A stretch of 64,000 nt of DNA, from NCBI GenBank assembly GCA_907165065.1, contig OU015539.1, positions 806,001 through 870,000 on the forward strand. Reading direction: 5' to 3'. Below, one piece after another: positions 1-12,379 of this stretch. This DNA comes from Caprimulgus europaeus (lineage: Eukaryota; Chordata; Aves; Caprimulgiformes; Caprimulgidae). The notes under the pieces were generated by a model that made no database searches, was not told the origin of the DNA, and was given only the letters and a program-made list of their open reading frames with translations. A program made the translations under genes and the position numbers. Each line of letters opens with the position of its first letter. Position 1 is the stretch's first letter.

Positions 1-1282
1 ATTCTCCGTGTCCTCGCTTCTTGTTCTCCCTGAGCTGCCTTCTGTCCCCTGCTGATGCCGATGCCATCATAGCTAGGAAGAGAGCAGATCAGCTGTGTGA
101 CTAGAGATCAGCTGGCTGGGAGTGACAAGGCTCTGGTGCCACACATAACACTGCTGCAGCGACAAGAGTCATCATAGTCTTAAAAAAGCATTGCTTGGGT
201 GAGAGCTTTCGCTCTTGAGTTGGCTGTGCCCCTTTATAGGGATCTGAGACTAAGTGAGAAACTGCACCCCAGTTGCTGAGTCGCCTCTGCAGACTCTTAA
301 AATAAACAGGGAAGAAAATCCCTGAAGAGTTTAGAGCCTAATTCCTCATTTCCAGAACAGGGAGCCCAAGTCTGCTGCAGGCAAACGGGCTTTAAACTCT
401 CCAGGGCCTTGGTTGCTTTTAGGCTCAGCGTGTATGTTGTAATTCACCCAGATTTCTTGGAACACTGAATCTGTGACTTTACAGCCAACATCGTCCCCAA
501 ACCCCCCAAACCAAACTCAGATACCTTTTCTTCTCGGCATAGGGAGAAAGAGAAAAGGTCTTCTTGTAGCCTGTGTGACTCTCTACGTTCCTCCACACAA
601 CCAGCCTTCTGCCAATGTCAGTGTCTCGTGGCTCGAAACCCTGCAGCCAGGCAAAAGGGTTTTGTCATCAGTTTGCGTTTTAGTTTAGCTTAGCTTTCCT
701 TAATCTTCCTCCTAGACACAGAAACTATGTAAGATTATTACTCCATCTTGGAGAGATACACAAGTTGAATTTTCCCTGGAAATATGGCATCCCAGAGCTG
801 TCAGAAAGAAGGCTTTCTCCTTTCCTTTCCTTCTTGGGCAAAGATGGCTACAATCCTCTCTCCCTCTCTCATAAATCTTTTCCTTCTCTTCAAGTAAAAT
901 AGTCACTTACAGAAGTGGGGGTAATGTTCCCAGCACTGCTGGGAGATGGGCTGGTGGCTGCCCCTGGCACAGGCTGTGCTCTTTCTGTGGTGTCAGAGAA
1001 ACAGCAAATACTGCACATTCCTGACACATCATGGCCATCCTGAAGGAGTCTGGCTTTGGCTGCACGCTGTGAAGATGTGGGCTGAGGACAGCAGATCAAA
1101 GATAAATGTGGTCATTTTTCCTATGGGCTTTAATGTCCTCCTTGATTTACTGTCCTGCCTCACCGCCTCTGCAGAGCAGGAAGGCAACATGGGCTCATTT
1201 TATATGGCAGAAAGAACACATCACTGGTTGGCCCATGGATTTTCCTGATGTTCATGGTGATGGATCATCTGTGGTGACTTAC
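1..1282 (-). other. DISP2: DISP2 intron 4, partial
   Basis: This is the sequence downstream, on the minus strand, of the exon 4 donor. I looked for the next expected dispatched segment (GFEPR...DIG) on the minus strand and did not find it, so the next coding exon lies outside the window. No repeat or RNA gene was recognised. Confidence 0.7.
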
Positions 1283-1416
1283 CATTAAGGGTTCTGAAAA
1301 GTCAGGCAAATTTCCAACGAGCAGCCCAGCTAAAGTGCAAACCACAGCCGCCACCGAACACAGCACCAGCACGGCTACGGGCCACTCCGCGATCAGCTGG
1401 GAGTAACTGGAATCAA
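1283..1416 (-). CDS. DISP2: DISP2 coding exon 4 (first transmembrane segment)
   Basis: This 134-nt internal exon encodes the stretch beginning [17 protein letters not shown] and ending [10 protein letters not shown]. This is the hallmark start of the membrane domain in dispatched proteins: a short amphipathic lead-in, one hydrophobic transmembrane helix (about residues 201-224 of the assembled product), then the conserved LPDF motif that opens the first extracellular region. The acceptor is a CAG after a pyrimidine-rich tract at about 1417-1430, and the donor is GTAAGT at 1282-1277. The exon enters by completing a codon begun in exon 3 and leaves after one base of a glycine codon, as expected before the family's GFEPR segment. 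Dispatched proteins are multi-pass RND-family proteins; DISP1 releases lipid-modified Hedgehog, while DISP2 is a mainly neural paralogue whose role is less clear. The sterol-sensing-like domain and the rest of the protein lie beyond the left edge. Confidence 0.93.
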
Positions 1417-2898
1417 CAGGAGAGGAAAAAAATGCAGCTGTTAAGGGGCTTCTGCTGTGAGAGGAAACCTGCTGGTGGGCCCACGTGGTGTGAGCAAAAG
1501 GAAGCCAAAGATTCGGGGCTTCCTGGTTTGTGCGTTTGCTTATTGAGACGCTTAGAGGCTCTAGTACCGTACTAATGAACACAGCGTACCTCCAACTGGA
1601 GCTTTGCAGGCAATTCTAATTAACACGGGTAATTACATTTTGCCTCCCTACATTTTCCTGCTTTTTCAGTCAGAAATAATAAAAAAACAGGCTCTTGCAT
1701 CTTAGGGCAGAATGAAGCTTTAAATATTTAACTTCAAAGATTGCATTTTAAAAGAGCTCCTTCCTTTTTCCCCGCCATCGTGCAATGTAAGCTAGTAGCT
1801 GCGAGCAGTTTGCCCTGCAGGTATTCAGCCTGTGGACCCCAGGAAGCCTTTGGGCTGTTCTGAAGCCCAAAGAATCAGTGCAGGTTTTACTGAGACAAGG
1901 TTTTTCTCTTCCTCAAAAAATATCTGTTAAGATGTATGATATCAGAATGGGTTCCTGCTGCTCTGGTTTGGCAGGTTCTAGGTAGTTCTTCTGTATTCTG
2001 ATGTATTTCTGAAACAGGAGATATTCTGTGTTCAACAACAGTTGACAAATATTTGAGCTTCACGGGGAAGTGAAATATTTATGAACTTTAGAGCTGTGAG
2101 GTGTAATGTTCCTGCTTGCCTGGTCGTTTGCCCCTCGCCTCCAGCTTCACTGAGTCAAATAATGCAGCTCCACCTCGTAAGTAGAAATCACCACAAGCCC
2201 TTCAGACAGCTTTTCACACGACTGCTGCTCAGGCCTGGTATTTTTTTTATTTAAGACTGCCTTATCAAGTTTTTTTTTCATAGATGAAGTCTTTGCTATG
2301 GAAATGAACAAAAATTGCCCTTGATGTGTTAGCTAGTGTACCTAATTTCTGGGGGCTGTTTTGGGTGATTCCATCTCCAATTACCAGAGGAAAAAAAAGA
2401 ATCAGCTGCAATATCTGACAATGGGAGATACTTAACGAAACCTTCCAGAAAAAACAGTTCACAAAAATCAGCTTTTAAATAGGAGTTGAAAGCAATCAAA
2501 CTATTTTAATTTTGAGAAGTGCATTGAAAATCCTCTGTCTTTTGAAGAAGTGACTTATTTCATGGGTGAGCTATCCTCCTGATTGCTCATCTGGTGGGCC
2601 AAGCCGGATTAATCCTATAGAGAGAGGGATAGGTGTACACACATACATACAGGATTAGCATGAAAAGCTATTGTGTGGACCAGAGCCAGGCACCTGCCCC
2701 GAGGACACCTGCCAGGCCAGTGTCACCGCCCCTTAGTGCAGGTTAAATGGATCCCAGGAGCAAGTGCAGGTGGGGAGTGCTGACCTGCCCTCTGGAGCTG
2801 GGCCTGCTGGGGCTCTCACCAGCCAGAACACTCTGTGTGCTCAGGGTAGAGCAGTGAGCAGGGGTGGGAGGACAGGAAGCAGTTTGTATTGCACGTAC
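1417..2898 (-). other. DISP2: DISP2 intron 3
   Basis: This is the intron between the 30-nt exon and exon 4. It is moderately AT-rich with A and T runs (for example around 2241-2280 and 2390-2400). No exon, repeat family or RNA gene was recognised. Confidence 0.8.
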
Positions 2899-2928
2899 CT
2901 TTTTGGCATCCTGAAAGCTTTGTCATGT
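2899..2928 (-). CDS. DISP2: DISP2 coding exon 3 (30-nt micro-exon)
   Basis: A 30-nt exon reads one base, nine codons (HDKAFRMPK), then two bases. It is bounded by a CTGCAG acceptor at 2934-2929 and a GTACGT donor at 2898-2893. Joined to exon 2 it completes an arginine codon (VVTVR), and joined to exon 4 it completes the serine of SYSQLIAEW. Human DISP2, as I recall it, has a similar segment (QERAFQMPK) between the VVSVR and SYSQ motifs. The exon is far too short to be found as an open frame; it rests on exact phase agreement at both ends plus the residue match. It lies in the cytosolic N-terminal region just before the first membrane helix. Confidence 0.9.
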
Positions 2929-3348
2929 CTGCAGACAAGGGAAAAAAAAAAGACACATTCATTTCTTATTATCCTCCAAGCCCAGTGCTGTTAAGGAGCG
3001 AGGTAACCCTTTCAGGGCTGTAAAGCCCAAGCTGAGCTGTTGCTGCAGGAGTGCTGGCACTGTGTTAATTAGCCTAATGAATAACAGAGTCTTTTCCTCT
3101 CCCATTGGCATTTTAGCCAAAGAGGATGGGCAGACATGTAGTCATTCCTCATTTTTGCCCCTCTAAGAAAAACCTGTAGAAAGTAATTAGCAATGTAATC
3201 CCACAGAAATCACACCACAGCTCTGTCCATGAAAACAGCTCTGTCTGTTTTAAGCACTTTCCTACTAAATTTGTAAATTGTTTCTTGACATCTTGACAAG
3301 AGCATTTCTCTTCATTAAATTTCATCAGCTGGGCTAGCAATGCAGGAA

Positions 3349-3520
3349 GCACAGAATGCCAGACAGGTTTGGATTGGGAGGGACCTTAAAGCTCATCCAG
3401 TTCCAACCCCCCTGCCAGCAGCAGGGACACCTTCCACTAGACCAGGTTGCTCAAAGCCTCATCCAACCTGGCCGAGAACACTTCCAGGGAGGAGCAGCCA
3501 CAGCTTCTCTGGCTCTGAGG
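3349..3520 (-). repeat. CR1 LINE fragment, 3' part
   Basis: Read on the plus strand, this stretch carries familiar phrases of the complement of a CR1 3' end: a damaged CACAGAATG start, GGGACCTTAAAGCTCATCCAG, the CCCCCTGCCAGCAGCAGGGACACC segment, CACTAGACCAGGTTGCTCAAAG and CCACAGCTTCTCTGG. The LINE is therefore in minus orientation, 5'-truncated and without coding capacity. It closely resembles the copy at 30407-30514. CR1 is the dominant retroposon of birds and other sauropsids, which supports the organism call. Confidence 0.85.
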
Positions 3521-3777
3521 AATGAAATGAAGAAGCCTTCCCCGGGGGATCCCAGGTGATGTTTGGTAATGAATCCCTGAGGGCAATTCCACTGACACCC
3601 TCACAAAACAGCTGCACCTCAGTGGTCCCCACATCTGAAGGACCTTTCATTCTGCTCTCCATTCCTCTGAAATGTTCCCTTGAAATACGTCCCAGCCTGG
3701 CATGGCCTTGGGTTCCAACACAGCTTCCAGCCAACTGCTCCCAGCTGTGGCTTCCTCCTCCCTCCACGGCCATGCCC

Positions 3778-3810
3778 AGCTCAGCTCAGCTCAGCTCAGC
3801 TCAGCTCAGC
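3778..3810. repeat. Pentanucleotide microsatellite (AGCTC)n
   Basis: About six perfect copies of a 5-bp unit (AGCTC/TCAGC phase) lie inside DISP2 intron 2. Confidence 0.9.
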
Positions 3811-5266
3811 CAGTGCTCCCTCCTCCCTTCACCCTCCGCCTACGCTCCTGGCTTAAACGGGGAGAAGGTGCTGCTGCACTCTGGGCTCTGGGTGGGGCAG
3901 ATGGCCGTGGGTCCCTGCTCCATCCCGGGCTGCTGGCTGGTGACCCTGTGGCAGCTCTTCCCTCCTGGCAGGTTGTTATGAATGGAAGAAATGAAAGAGC
4001 AAGGGAGGAGTCTCCTGTGGAAGAGGCACTCTCAGCACTGTGTTTCCTCATCCCACTAATGCTCCGTAGGTTTGGGAGAGAGAGGGGCAAGGAAAAATCC
4101 TCACCAGATTGTTACAGAGAGGTCTGGCTCTGGCAGCACACTGTCCTTCCTGTGCTAATGCTCTCCCAACAGCTTCCCAAGCAGATTTGCTTGGATTAAA
4201 AACCCCGTTCTGGCATTCTTGTGTTATCACTTCTCTGTCCGCCAGTGCCGCACGCTCTGCCAGGGATTTGCAGTCCAGCTGCGCTTCCCACTTAAATGTC
4301 CTGCTCAGGAGAGCGCACTTGATGCCTTTGAGCTGAAAGGACCCAGGCTCTGCTCCTCTGCCTGCACTGCTCTGCTCTGCAAACACAGGCAAACTAAATC
4401 CTCTGCTAATGGCTGGGAAATGAGACCGTAAAGGGCTTTTGTGCCTGACCCCGCACCGCCGGACGAGGCAGGGAAGGAATCCTGTGCTGTGTTTTATTGG
4501 ACTTTGGTGGCTGCTGCTGCGGTGGCTGAGGGATCATGGCCCTTAGTGCCAACAGTGGAGCCCAAAGGCATGGGCAGCAAGGACAGATGGTGCTGGCTGG
4601 AAGGGGCAGAGGCTGTAGCTCCAGCTGTTGGGGAAGCCCATCCTGGACACATCCTTACAGAGCTGCCCAAGAAACATCCACCACCCAAGCAAGTCCCTGG
4701 GACGCTCTGCACACACATGGACTTTGCCCAAATCTGCCATGGACAATACAGAATTTACACCCTTGTTGCTGCCCAGCCTGGAAAAACAAATAAACTTCCC
4801 CACTTTTGTATTTCTCGCTGCTCAGCTGTGGCCAGTTCTTACCCTCTGCTACCTCTCCCTTCCAGCACAGGCAGCAGCTTCGGTGGGGGCAGAAAAAGAA
4901 ATTAACTCTGCTCTTATCACTGAGGAACTCTGCCAAGACAAAGGATTAGCCAGCTGGATGTCTTGCAGAGCAGAAGGAGAAAACACAAAGACCACAGAAG
5001 ATGGGGATAATCAGAGCTGCATGATCTAGGAGCGACCGAGTGACCTTGGCTTTATCCAACGAGTCACTCTGAGAAGCAAATCCTGCCTCTCCTGGTGTGG
5101 GAACGGCAGCTCGGTACAGCCCGAGAGCAGACAGGATCCCTCCGTGCACCCTGGGCAGCTGCTGTCCCAAGCTGAGGACCAAGCCCGTGTTTCATGCATC
5201 CCCACTCAGACCCTGCTCAGGAGATGCTTTTGAAAGCCCCTGAGCCGCTCTCTGTGCGCCTCTTAC

Positions 5267-5704
5267 CTGACGGTTACAACGTGGTGCTGCACCGGCCGCC
5301 GCTGCCCGGGGGACCACTGCTTCCAGGGGGTGTCTGAGGCCTCGTGGTGGGAAGCTGGCACAGGATCACTGCTGGAAAGGTGGGAACACAACACAGACCC
5401 CTCGCCGTGCCCAGGGAGCAGGGGCAGGCCATAGCTGGCACAGGGCTCTGAGGGGTAATACAGGTGACGCTGCTGCGAGTCCTGGGAGCTCGATGGCACC
5501 TGGCCGTTGGACTGGGTGGAGACTGGCCCAAGCGTGTGGCTGGAGGAGGGCAGGTGGTCTCCCCCCAGCCTGGGGGATGCAGGAATGGGGCAGTGATGGA
5601 CTGGGCAGATCCTTTCCCAGGAAGTGCCGCTGTAGCTGAGCTCGGTGTTCCCTATCTCCGGCATGGCAAGACAGGTCTGGCAGGGTCCTGCATTTTGTCT
5701 TTCT
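5267..5704 (-). CDS. DISP2: DISP2 coding exon 2 (cytosolic N-terminal region)
   Basis: This 438-nt exon encodes about 146 residues of low-complexity, Ser/Pro/His-rich sequence and ends in RRPVQHHVVTV plus two bases of an arginine codon. The VQHHVVxVR motif directly before the micro-exon is the best-conserved part of the DISP2 N-terminus. The acceptor follows TTTTTTCTCACAG (ending at 5705), and the donor is GTAAGAGG at 5266-5259. Phase in (one base) agrees with the donor of the proposed exon 1, and phase out (two bases) agrees with exon 3. No membrane segment is present, as expected for the disordered cytosolic leader. The open frame continues upstream through intron sequence to 5892, but that part is not exonic. 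Confidence 0.88.
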
Positions 5705-8700
5705 CTGTGAGAAAAAATAAAGATGGGGTAAAAGAGCAGAGCAGTAGCAAGGCCAAGCAGGAGGATCCCATCCTGCAGGCTGGAGACTCTCCCAGGCCTC
5801 CCACAGAACACAAGGTGTAAAACCCACCCACAACTTGGTGTACCCAGAGCCAAACTCGGGGCTGAGCTGGATGATGCTTTTTGTGCAGACACCCCTGACT
5901 CACACAGGGACTCCAGCTGAAGGAGAACCCATCACATCTTTGTGTGTGTTGCTCCAAACTTTTGAAACACTGGGTAACAACATCCCCTCAAACATTTCTC
6001 CAAGATGTTTCACTGGGAAGGGGGCAGAACGCGCTGGCTGGTGGCAACGGCAGGGTCACAACTCGGGACCGCGGGGTGACTGCAGAGATCTGGGGAAACG
6101 GCCACCAAAGGAGACTGCATGTGAAGGAGACAATGATCTGCACCTCTTGGGAAGATGAATTTATTTGATTGCTCTGCAGGGGGACTGGCTCTGCTCCATG
6201 TTGGGAAAGTAGGAGAGTGAATCATCCCTGGCACTAAAAGAACTGAACAGTGAACCTGGTGGCTGTGACGGTGTAGAAGGGACTTCAGCCTCCAGCCTGG
6301 CACATGCCCTGACAGCTCCCATCTCCTGTGGACTCCACCGGGCTCTTCAGGGTCACTAAAGGGACACACACATCTCCCAGGGATGACAGCAACAGATATT
6401 CTTGGTCTTGGTGTGTAGGAAGGGGATGGACTAGGATCTCTCAAGATCTTTTGAAGCTTGACTTTCCTCTAACTGCTCAATTTACTGAGACAAAACACTT
6501 GCAGACTTCAGCTCCCAAGTAATGAGGTCTCTGCAGGAGATGCCTTCTCCTCTCCAATGAATTTTAAAAATTATTTCATGCCTACAGTTCTTGCTTTATG
6601 GAACCTGAGAGATTTTGCTAGCTTGGAGAAAGCTTGAATAATACATTGAGGGACTGGTTAGTCTGTGTGACACCAAAAACCCCTTCACACACAACAGACT
6701 GAGGTCAGACTGACCCCAAAATGCCGTAGGAATTGCTGTCTCGAGAGCTGCAGCTGGTCAAGGGGTCGGAGATTCAGCAGCACTGTGTGATCTGGAGCTC
6801 AAACAGAAAGCACAGCATGGAAACACCAGTGGTCTCTGGTCCTGGTTCAGAGCACGTGCCGTGGTGTCTACAGCTGCCTCGGGTGTCCTGCCCTGTGTCT
6901 GGCATCGGGGACTGAGCACGATGAGCGATTCGGGCCGGCTGGAATCGGTGTCTCAGCCAAAGAACAGTGAGTGCTGGAGAGAGACTAGACTGAGATGAAC
7001 TTCAGCCTGAGGCACCTGATGCCATGGGGAAAAAATGAAGGCAAAATGTTGGAGAAGGGGATATTTTGGAAATTTTGCAGAGTCCCTCTCATTTCTTTTT
7101 CAGGCAACTATGGAAAAAGACAGAATTTTAGCAATCACAAGTGTCTGGAATTGCACCCAAAGTTCAGTGGCGTGACAACACCAGTGGCTAAGGGGTTTGA
7201 AGAGCACTGCTAGCCCAGTGCTGCTTGAACATTGGCTGGGTTTATTTTTCTTTTTCCAGAAAGAAGGATGTACTGGCCTTGGCAGCTCGAGCTTTGTACT
7301 TTCCAACATCAATTGAGTTTATCAACACTGAGAAACTATATTTCATAGTTATAGCAAATGGGCTCATTTCATTAAAATCATCACAACAGATTGATGTGTG
7401 GCAGCAGTGATAGCAGTGCTGGTGCAGAGGCTCGTGGTGCAGGCATCACACTCAGCGTTATCTGCACGGGGTGCCAGTGCAGGGACTGGTCACAATGAAG
7501 TGCAGGGCCATCCGTGGGGGCTTGTGGTTGTGTGCCAGCAGTGCTGGGGCAGGGAATTTTCCTCAGAGAGCTGGGGTAGTGGCAGTCTTGTGCTTTGGCA
7601 AGCTCTAGACCTTTCCTCACTCCCCTTTTGATGACTCTGAGTTACTCTTTTCCCTTTAACTCAATCCTCCTGTTGTTTTTCCTAGTTTTGTACACTTTAA
7701 AGAGGTGATGGTTTCCTACAATGCATAATAATTCAGAGACACTGCTGCACTGACAGCTGGTGCTTTTGGTGTTCCCACACCTGTACAATATTTGTGTTCT
7801 TTTTTTTTTCCAAAGAAAAAAACCAAAATTCTTTTTCATTTAAACTGCTGGATCTGCACAGGCGATCGGGCCCGCAGGCTTTCATCACCCACTCAGTCTG
7901 GTGGCTGCGCTGCCACGTCTGCCTCATCTGGTGGTGCCTGTGTAACACTGGACAGAACAAAGAGGCTTTCACAAAATACACTTTGAAGATGGTCAGGGAG
8001 ATGCAGGAAGCAGGGAATGAAAAATTCCTCCTCCAGAAACCTCTCAGCTACAAAACCTCCTGGTGAGGAAAGCAGATGACAAACACTTGGATATCACAGA
8101 TTGCCTCCTGTTCTTATGCACACACGTTAATATCTTTGATTCTAATATTTCACATGAAAGCTTTTTCTTCTTGTTTACCATCTTTGCTGTGAAATGCTGT
8201 CAAGCTCCGTTCTTCCCCTGCATGTTGTCTCCTAACTCAGTCCCCTGCCTGCTCAGTGACTTCATCTTGTAGAGTAACTTTGGCTAGTTCAAATCACTCG
8301 CTCGTGACTCTTCTTCATTATCTCCTTTTCAGATGAAACAATTACAGTTCTGTCAATCACCCTCTCCAACTCCATGACAATGTGACCTTGGTTACCCAGA
8401 GTCTCCAGGGAAACCTGGAGCTCGCAGATAATGATGGGTTTGGATAATCACTGCTGGCAGCCCTGCAGAATTCGACTCTCCACTCGCTGCGCTCCCCAAT
8501 TAGCCCCAGTGCCGGCTGCTGAAGGTTTGATGTGCTGAGGTCCGCGCCAGGGATGCGGCTGGGCCTTGTTTGTCTGCAACCACGTCACTGTCACTTTTCT
8601 GGGCCCACAGGACCCTGAACTGAGCTAAAAAATGGTTGTGGAGGAGTTTCTGTCACCTGTTTACTGTCAGGCCGGAGCAGAGGTGGGCAGAGCACTGCCC

Positions 8701-11700
8701 TGGACTCTGCCACGCTGACACTAACGAGGGCTAACAGCAGGGGAGAGAAACAGGTTTTTAATGTTCACTCCCAGCCTGGGCAGTGTCAGATATTAGACAT
8801 CTTGGGGAGTGAGTGGGCAGAAAAGGTCTCTCAGCCACAGAAAAGCCTCCAGAGGCAGCCTGACAGTCTCCATGTTCTTCAAGCTCAGCTGGATGCAACC
8901 AAAGAGAAGCTGGGAAAAGAGAGGACAGGGAGGTGTAGGGCACGGGAGAGATGGGATTTAACTGCTCCTGTAACCCACGGCAATGAGTTGAGTTTCTCAT
9001 TCCATTTGCTTCCCCATCTCCTCTCTTGAGATGTCTAGACAGTATAATAATGCAATTTATGAAACTGCCCGAGTCACTCTGAGCACAGCAGAGCTTTTCT
9101 GAGCCGAGGACCAGGGCACAGGCAGCCTCCTTCACGTGGGGGAACCAGCACAAGGACAGAAGCTTCTTCCCACGGGAGAACAGGCCAGATGAGGTCACGA
9201 TTTCTAAGGAGACAGCTCTCGGCTGTTCCACCTCTGCTGGGCCGTGGGGCAGTGGGAGGCACTGCAGGGTCTGGTAGCAGGCTGTCTCCCTGCCCCAGAG
9301 ACCAGCACCCTGCTACAACCCCAGAAGGTGTCAGCAGGACGTGGCTTTAGCTGCCCACCTCCCCACCAGCCTCAGCACCAAAGCCCCAGCAAGAGCGTTT
9401 GCTGGCAGCACCTCATGTTGGCCGCCGGTCCCCGACCCCTTCCCCCTGGGGACGGCTTCACTCTGTCAGCACACGGAGCTGAGCTCCGGCCAGGAAGGTT
9501 TGTGGGGCAGGGAGGTGACAGCGCAGGGTCACCTTCCCTTTCCTCAGCCACACAGGTTCTTTGGCACGTCCCTGGTCGTGCTTCCCCCTGAGCCAGGCAG
9601 CAGGAGAGCACGGGTGTCTGTGAGAGAGGAGAAATGGGCCAAAAACACGTGGCATTTTGAAGGAAGGGCTTCTTTATTGTTCTGCCTCGTCCACCTCATC
9701 CCCGAGACCATTTCTATAGGCACTTTTTTTTTAATAGAAAGATTATCTCACTCTTTGCATCCTCAGGAGAGGGTCAGGAAAGCAGCACTTTGCATGTGAA
9801 AGATGGGAAACACCAAGTGACTGACACCTGAGTCAAACTACAGCCCCTCCTGTTGACAGAAAGATCTCCAGGGGGAATAAAAACACGTGAGGAAGGGCAA
9901 GAGTCTCTGTCTTGGCTATGACCAGAGCACTTGTTCCCCAGGAACCTTTGTTCAGTTAGACACTAAGCACTGCAAAATTCCATTCATAAAAAAAGCACTA
10001 GTTTTATCTTCTTTCCCTTTTTTTTCTTACTCAAGCAAAGTTCAGTTCCTGTCAGCTGTACAAGTTCTCCCAAATGAAAAAAAAAAATCTAAATTCTTTC
10101 TGAATTAAAACCATGTGCTATAGCTCAGCTTCCATCCAGATTAATGGCTTTTTCTTTCAGAGCTGTAAATGACTTTCTAAGAAAGAGGGTTTTAAAGTGG
10201 AATTTAAATAGAGGTTTTCTCTTTGAACACAGGACCAGCAAAACAGCCGTGGAGCTCTCGGGAAAAAAGAGCTTCTTTGCCTGTGTCTTCTGAGGAGACA
10301 GGAGTGCCCTTTTCCAGAGATTAGGGAAGGGCTCCCTGCGTTTCACCCCCACCCCCTTACCTCGCTCCCCTCTCTAGGGAGGCACAGGCACCCCCCAGCA
10401 ATTCCTCTCCTCAGTCTGGGTCACTTTTTCCTGCACTGACAAATTGCTGCTGTTTGCTTGCTGTGTGGCTGCTGTTGGTTTGGCTGTTTCAGCCCAGCAG
10501 CAGGACAGCGTATCCTCGAGAAAACCGACCATCGTTTTGTTAATGAGACTCCCGGGTCTGTTAAATCATCATGAAAAATTAATGAGACTGCTAAACTCTG
10601 CTTCCCACGTAGTCTGCCAAGAAAAGCTGAGTTTTATCCTCCTTTCCATTGACTCCTCTGAACAGGCTTCCCCTTACCCCAGGCAGCTGCTGCCGCTGCG
10701 GGCACCGGTGTGTGTGACGGGACACAACCGGGTCCCCACCCGTGTGCAGGGCCAGGACAGGGCTGGCTGCAGTTCACTCCATCTACACTGGCAGGTGGTA
10801 AAAAATCATGTTTGCTAAGACTTGTTTTGAGAAAAAAATATAAAAATAATGAAGTGAAATGAAATGTAATGAAATTAAATGGGAAAGGAAAATAAACCCC
10901 ACGTTGCTATCCCAGTCTGAAAGGGGCCGGAAGGCAGGCTGTGTTTTCAAAGCCCTGTATTTCTGATGAAGAACTGAGCACTGATGGTGAAGAGCATTGG
11001 CTAGGAGCAGAGGATGGGGACCAGAGAGCTGACCCTGGAGCAGCTGTGTGAAGAGCCTCTCCTCAGGAGTGAGAGCTATCTTCTCGTACTTCACTGCCAT
11101 AAATTTTAATTCCTGAGCGAGCAGCAAGAGTGAAATTCAAAATCCACCTGTTTCAGGTGGCTTCACTCATCCCTACAACTTCACTCGTACAGGCTGCAGC
11201 ATCCATTTCCAAAGACCTGGCTGAGTGAGAGGGATTAGTCAGGCAAGCAGAACTCACAGGGCTTCAGCGACAGCTCCGACCCCACCAGACGCCCACGGGT
11301 TAAACAATGCGAACCAGGGCTGGGTTGTGTAACCGTCCCTCAGAGAGCACCGAGACCCAAAAGCACATCGGCCTCTGGCTGAGATCTTCAGAGCTGTCTG
11401 AAGAGGAGTGACTGCCCCGTTGGCTCCCCCAGGCAGGTGGGGAGGTCTCAGCACGAATATCCTGTATCAGGGTGACAGAAGTGAAACTCTTTGGCTTTCA
11501 GAAGGAATTTGTGTGCTGCTGACCTCGGGGTGTGCTCTGGTCAAACCAAATCTGAAGAGCTCAGAAGATCTGCTGCCGCTGGTCTAACATGTTTGCAAAA
11601 TCTGGGGATGGCTCCTTGCCCGTCCTGATGGGCTTGTTGACATTTCCCGAGAAAATGACCCTGCTCGTGGCTGCCAGCCTGGCTTCAGACACCGGCTCCG

Positions 11701-12269
11701 GGAGCATATGGCACAGGGGGGAGCAGGGGGGAGCAGGGGGGAGCAGGGTCTGGTAGGGGAGATCTTGGGACTGAAAACCGTCCTTGCCCATTGCCTCACG
11801 CAGTGAGGACGCTGACACATGCCGAGCTTCACCAACAATAGCTCAGGCGTTGCTGCAGAAGGGAGAGCTCACCGTGTTGCAGGATAAAATCCTGTCAGGG
11901 AGGGTTTGGCGCGGTTGGCTCCGTGTGGTTCATCTGGCCCCGTCCGGTGCAACGGGGGCACTGGCCGGGCAGCACCGACCTCCCGACCCCAACAGCGAGG
12001 GGCGGGCAGGGGGGCAGGCAGCGCGGGGCTTTGCCTGCTTTCGCGGCGGGAGGACGGGACGCACCTCAGTGGGACGGGGGCTTCGCACCCGACAGAACCC
12101 CGGTGGCACCGGCCACCTCCGCACCCCGAGAGTCGGGTGTGGCGGCACGGCGGGAGGCACCGGCTCCGCAGAGCCGGCTCAACCCCGCCGACCCCGGAAG
12201 CCCCCGCATCCCCTTCACCGGCCCCGCCGCCCCGTTCCCGCCCCGCCGCCCCGGGACCCGCTCTCTTAC
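5705..12269 (-). other. DISP2: DISP2 intron 1
   Basis: This is the large first intron. It contains a G-rich 11-bp tandem array (about 11714-11748), an (A/G)AAAT-rich tract (about 10845-10885) and a pair of TTAATGAGACT words at 10540 and 10579. Open frames at 8758-9231, 9244-9799 and 10444-11127 have no family resemblance and no supporting splice structure. No repeat family or RNA gene was recognised. Confidence 0.7.
11714..11748. repeat. Short G-rich 11-bp tandem array
   Basis: Three consecutive perfect copies of an 11-bp unit (CAGGGGGGAG core) occur in DISP2 intron 1, close to the CpG island. Confidence 0.85.
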
Positions 12270-12379
12270 CCGGGCGGGGTGGTGGCGCGGCCGCGCCGCG
12301 TGGCCCCGGTTGGCGGGGCGCTGTCCGCATCCCGCGGTGCTGAACGCTCCCGGCGCGGCGGGCCCGACGCGGGCTCCAT
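12270..12379 (-). CDS. DISP2: DISP2 coding exon 1 (predicted start)
   Basis: Within the CpG island a minus-strand frame starts at the ATG at 12379-12377 (MEPASGPPRRERSAPRDAD...) and runs 36 codons plus two bases to a GTAAGAG donor at 12269-12263. The two leftover bases combine with the first base of exon 2 to make a glycine codon, leaving the exon 2 frame intact. No in-frame ATG lies further upstream in the open frame, which favours this start. The family's N-terminus is poorly conserved, so the call rests on strand, phase, donor quality and CpG-island position rather than residue identity. A 72-bp tandem duplication spans the start region (see the repeat entry). A different non-homologous first exon cannot be excluded. 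Confidence 0.62.

Larger units (their letters stand above)
2929..5266 (-). other. DISP2: DISP2 intron 2
   Basis: This intron lies between exon 2 and the micro-exon. It contains a truncated CR1 fragment (about 3349-3520) and a short pentanucleotide array (about 3778-3810), both listed separately. Several overlapping open frames at 3437-5182 show no family resemblance and are treated as chance frames. Confidence 0.8.

Noticed and set aside
3702-4199. Plus-strand open frame of 165 codons in DISP2 intron 2
   Set aside because: It runs through the pentanucleotide array beside a CR1 fragment and has no recognisable family.
5705-5892. Upstream part of the open frame containing DISP2 exon 2
   Set aside because: It lies 5' of a strong acceptor (TTTTTTCTCACAG), and phase with exon 1 requires the exon to begin at 5704.
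8758-9231. Minus-strand open frame of 157 codons in DISP2 intron 1
   Set aside because: No domain, repeat or family pattern; it overlaps other open frames and lacks matching splice phase for DISP2.
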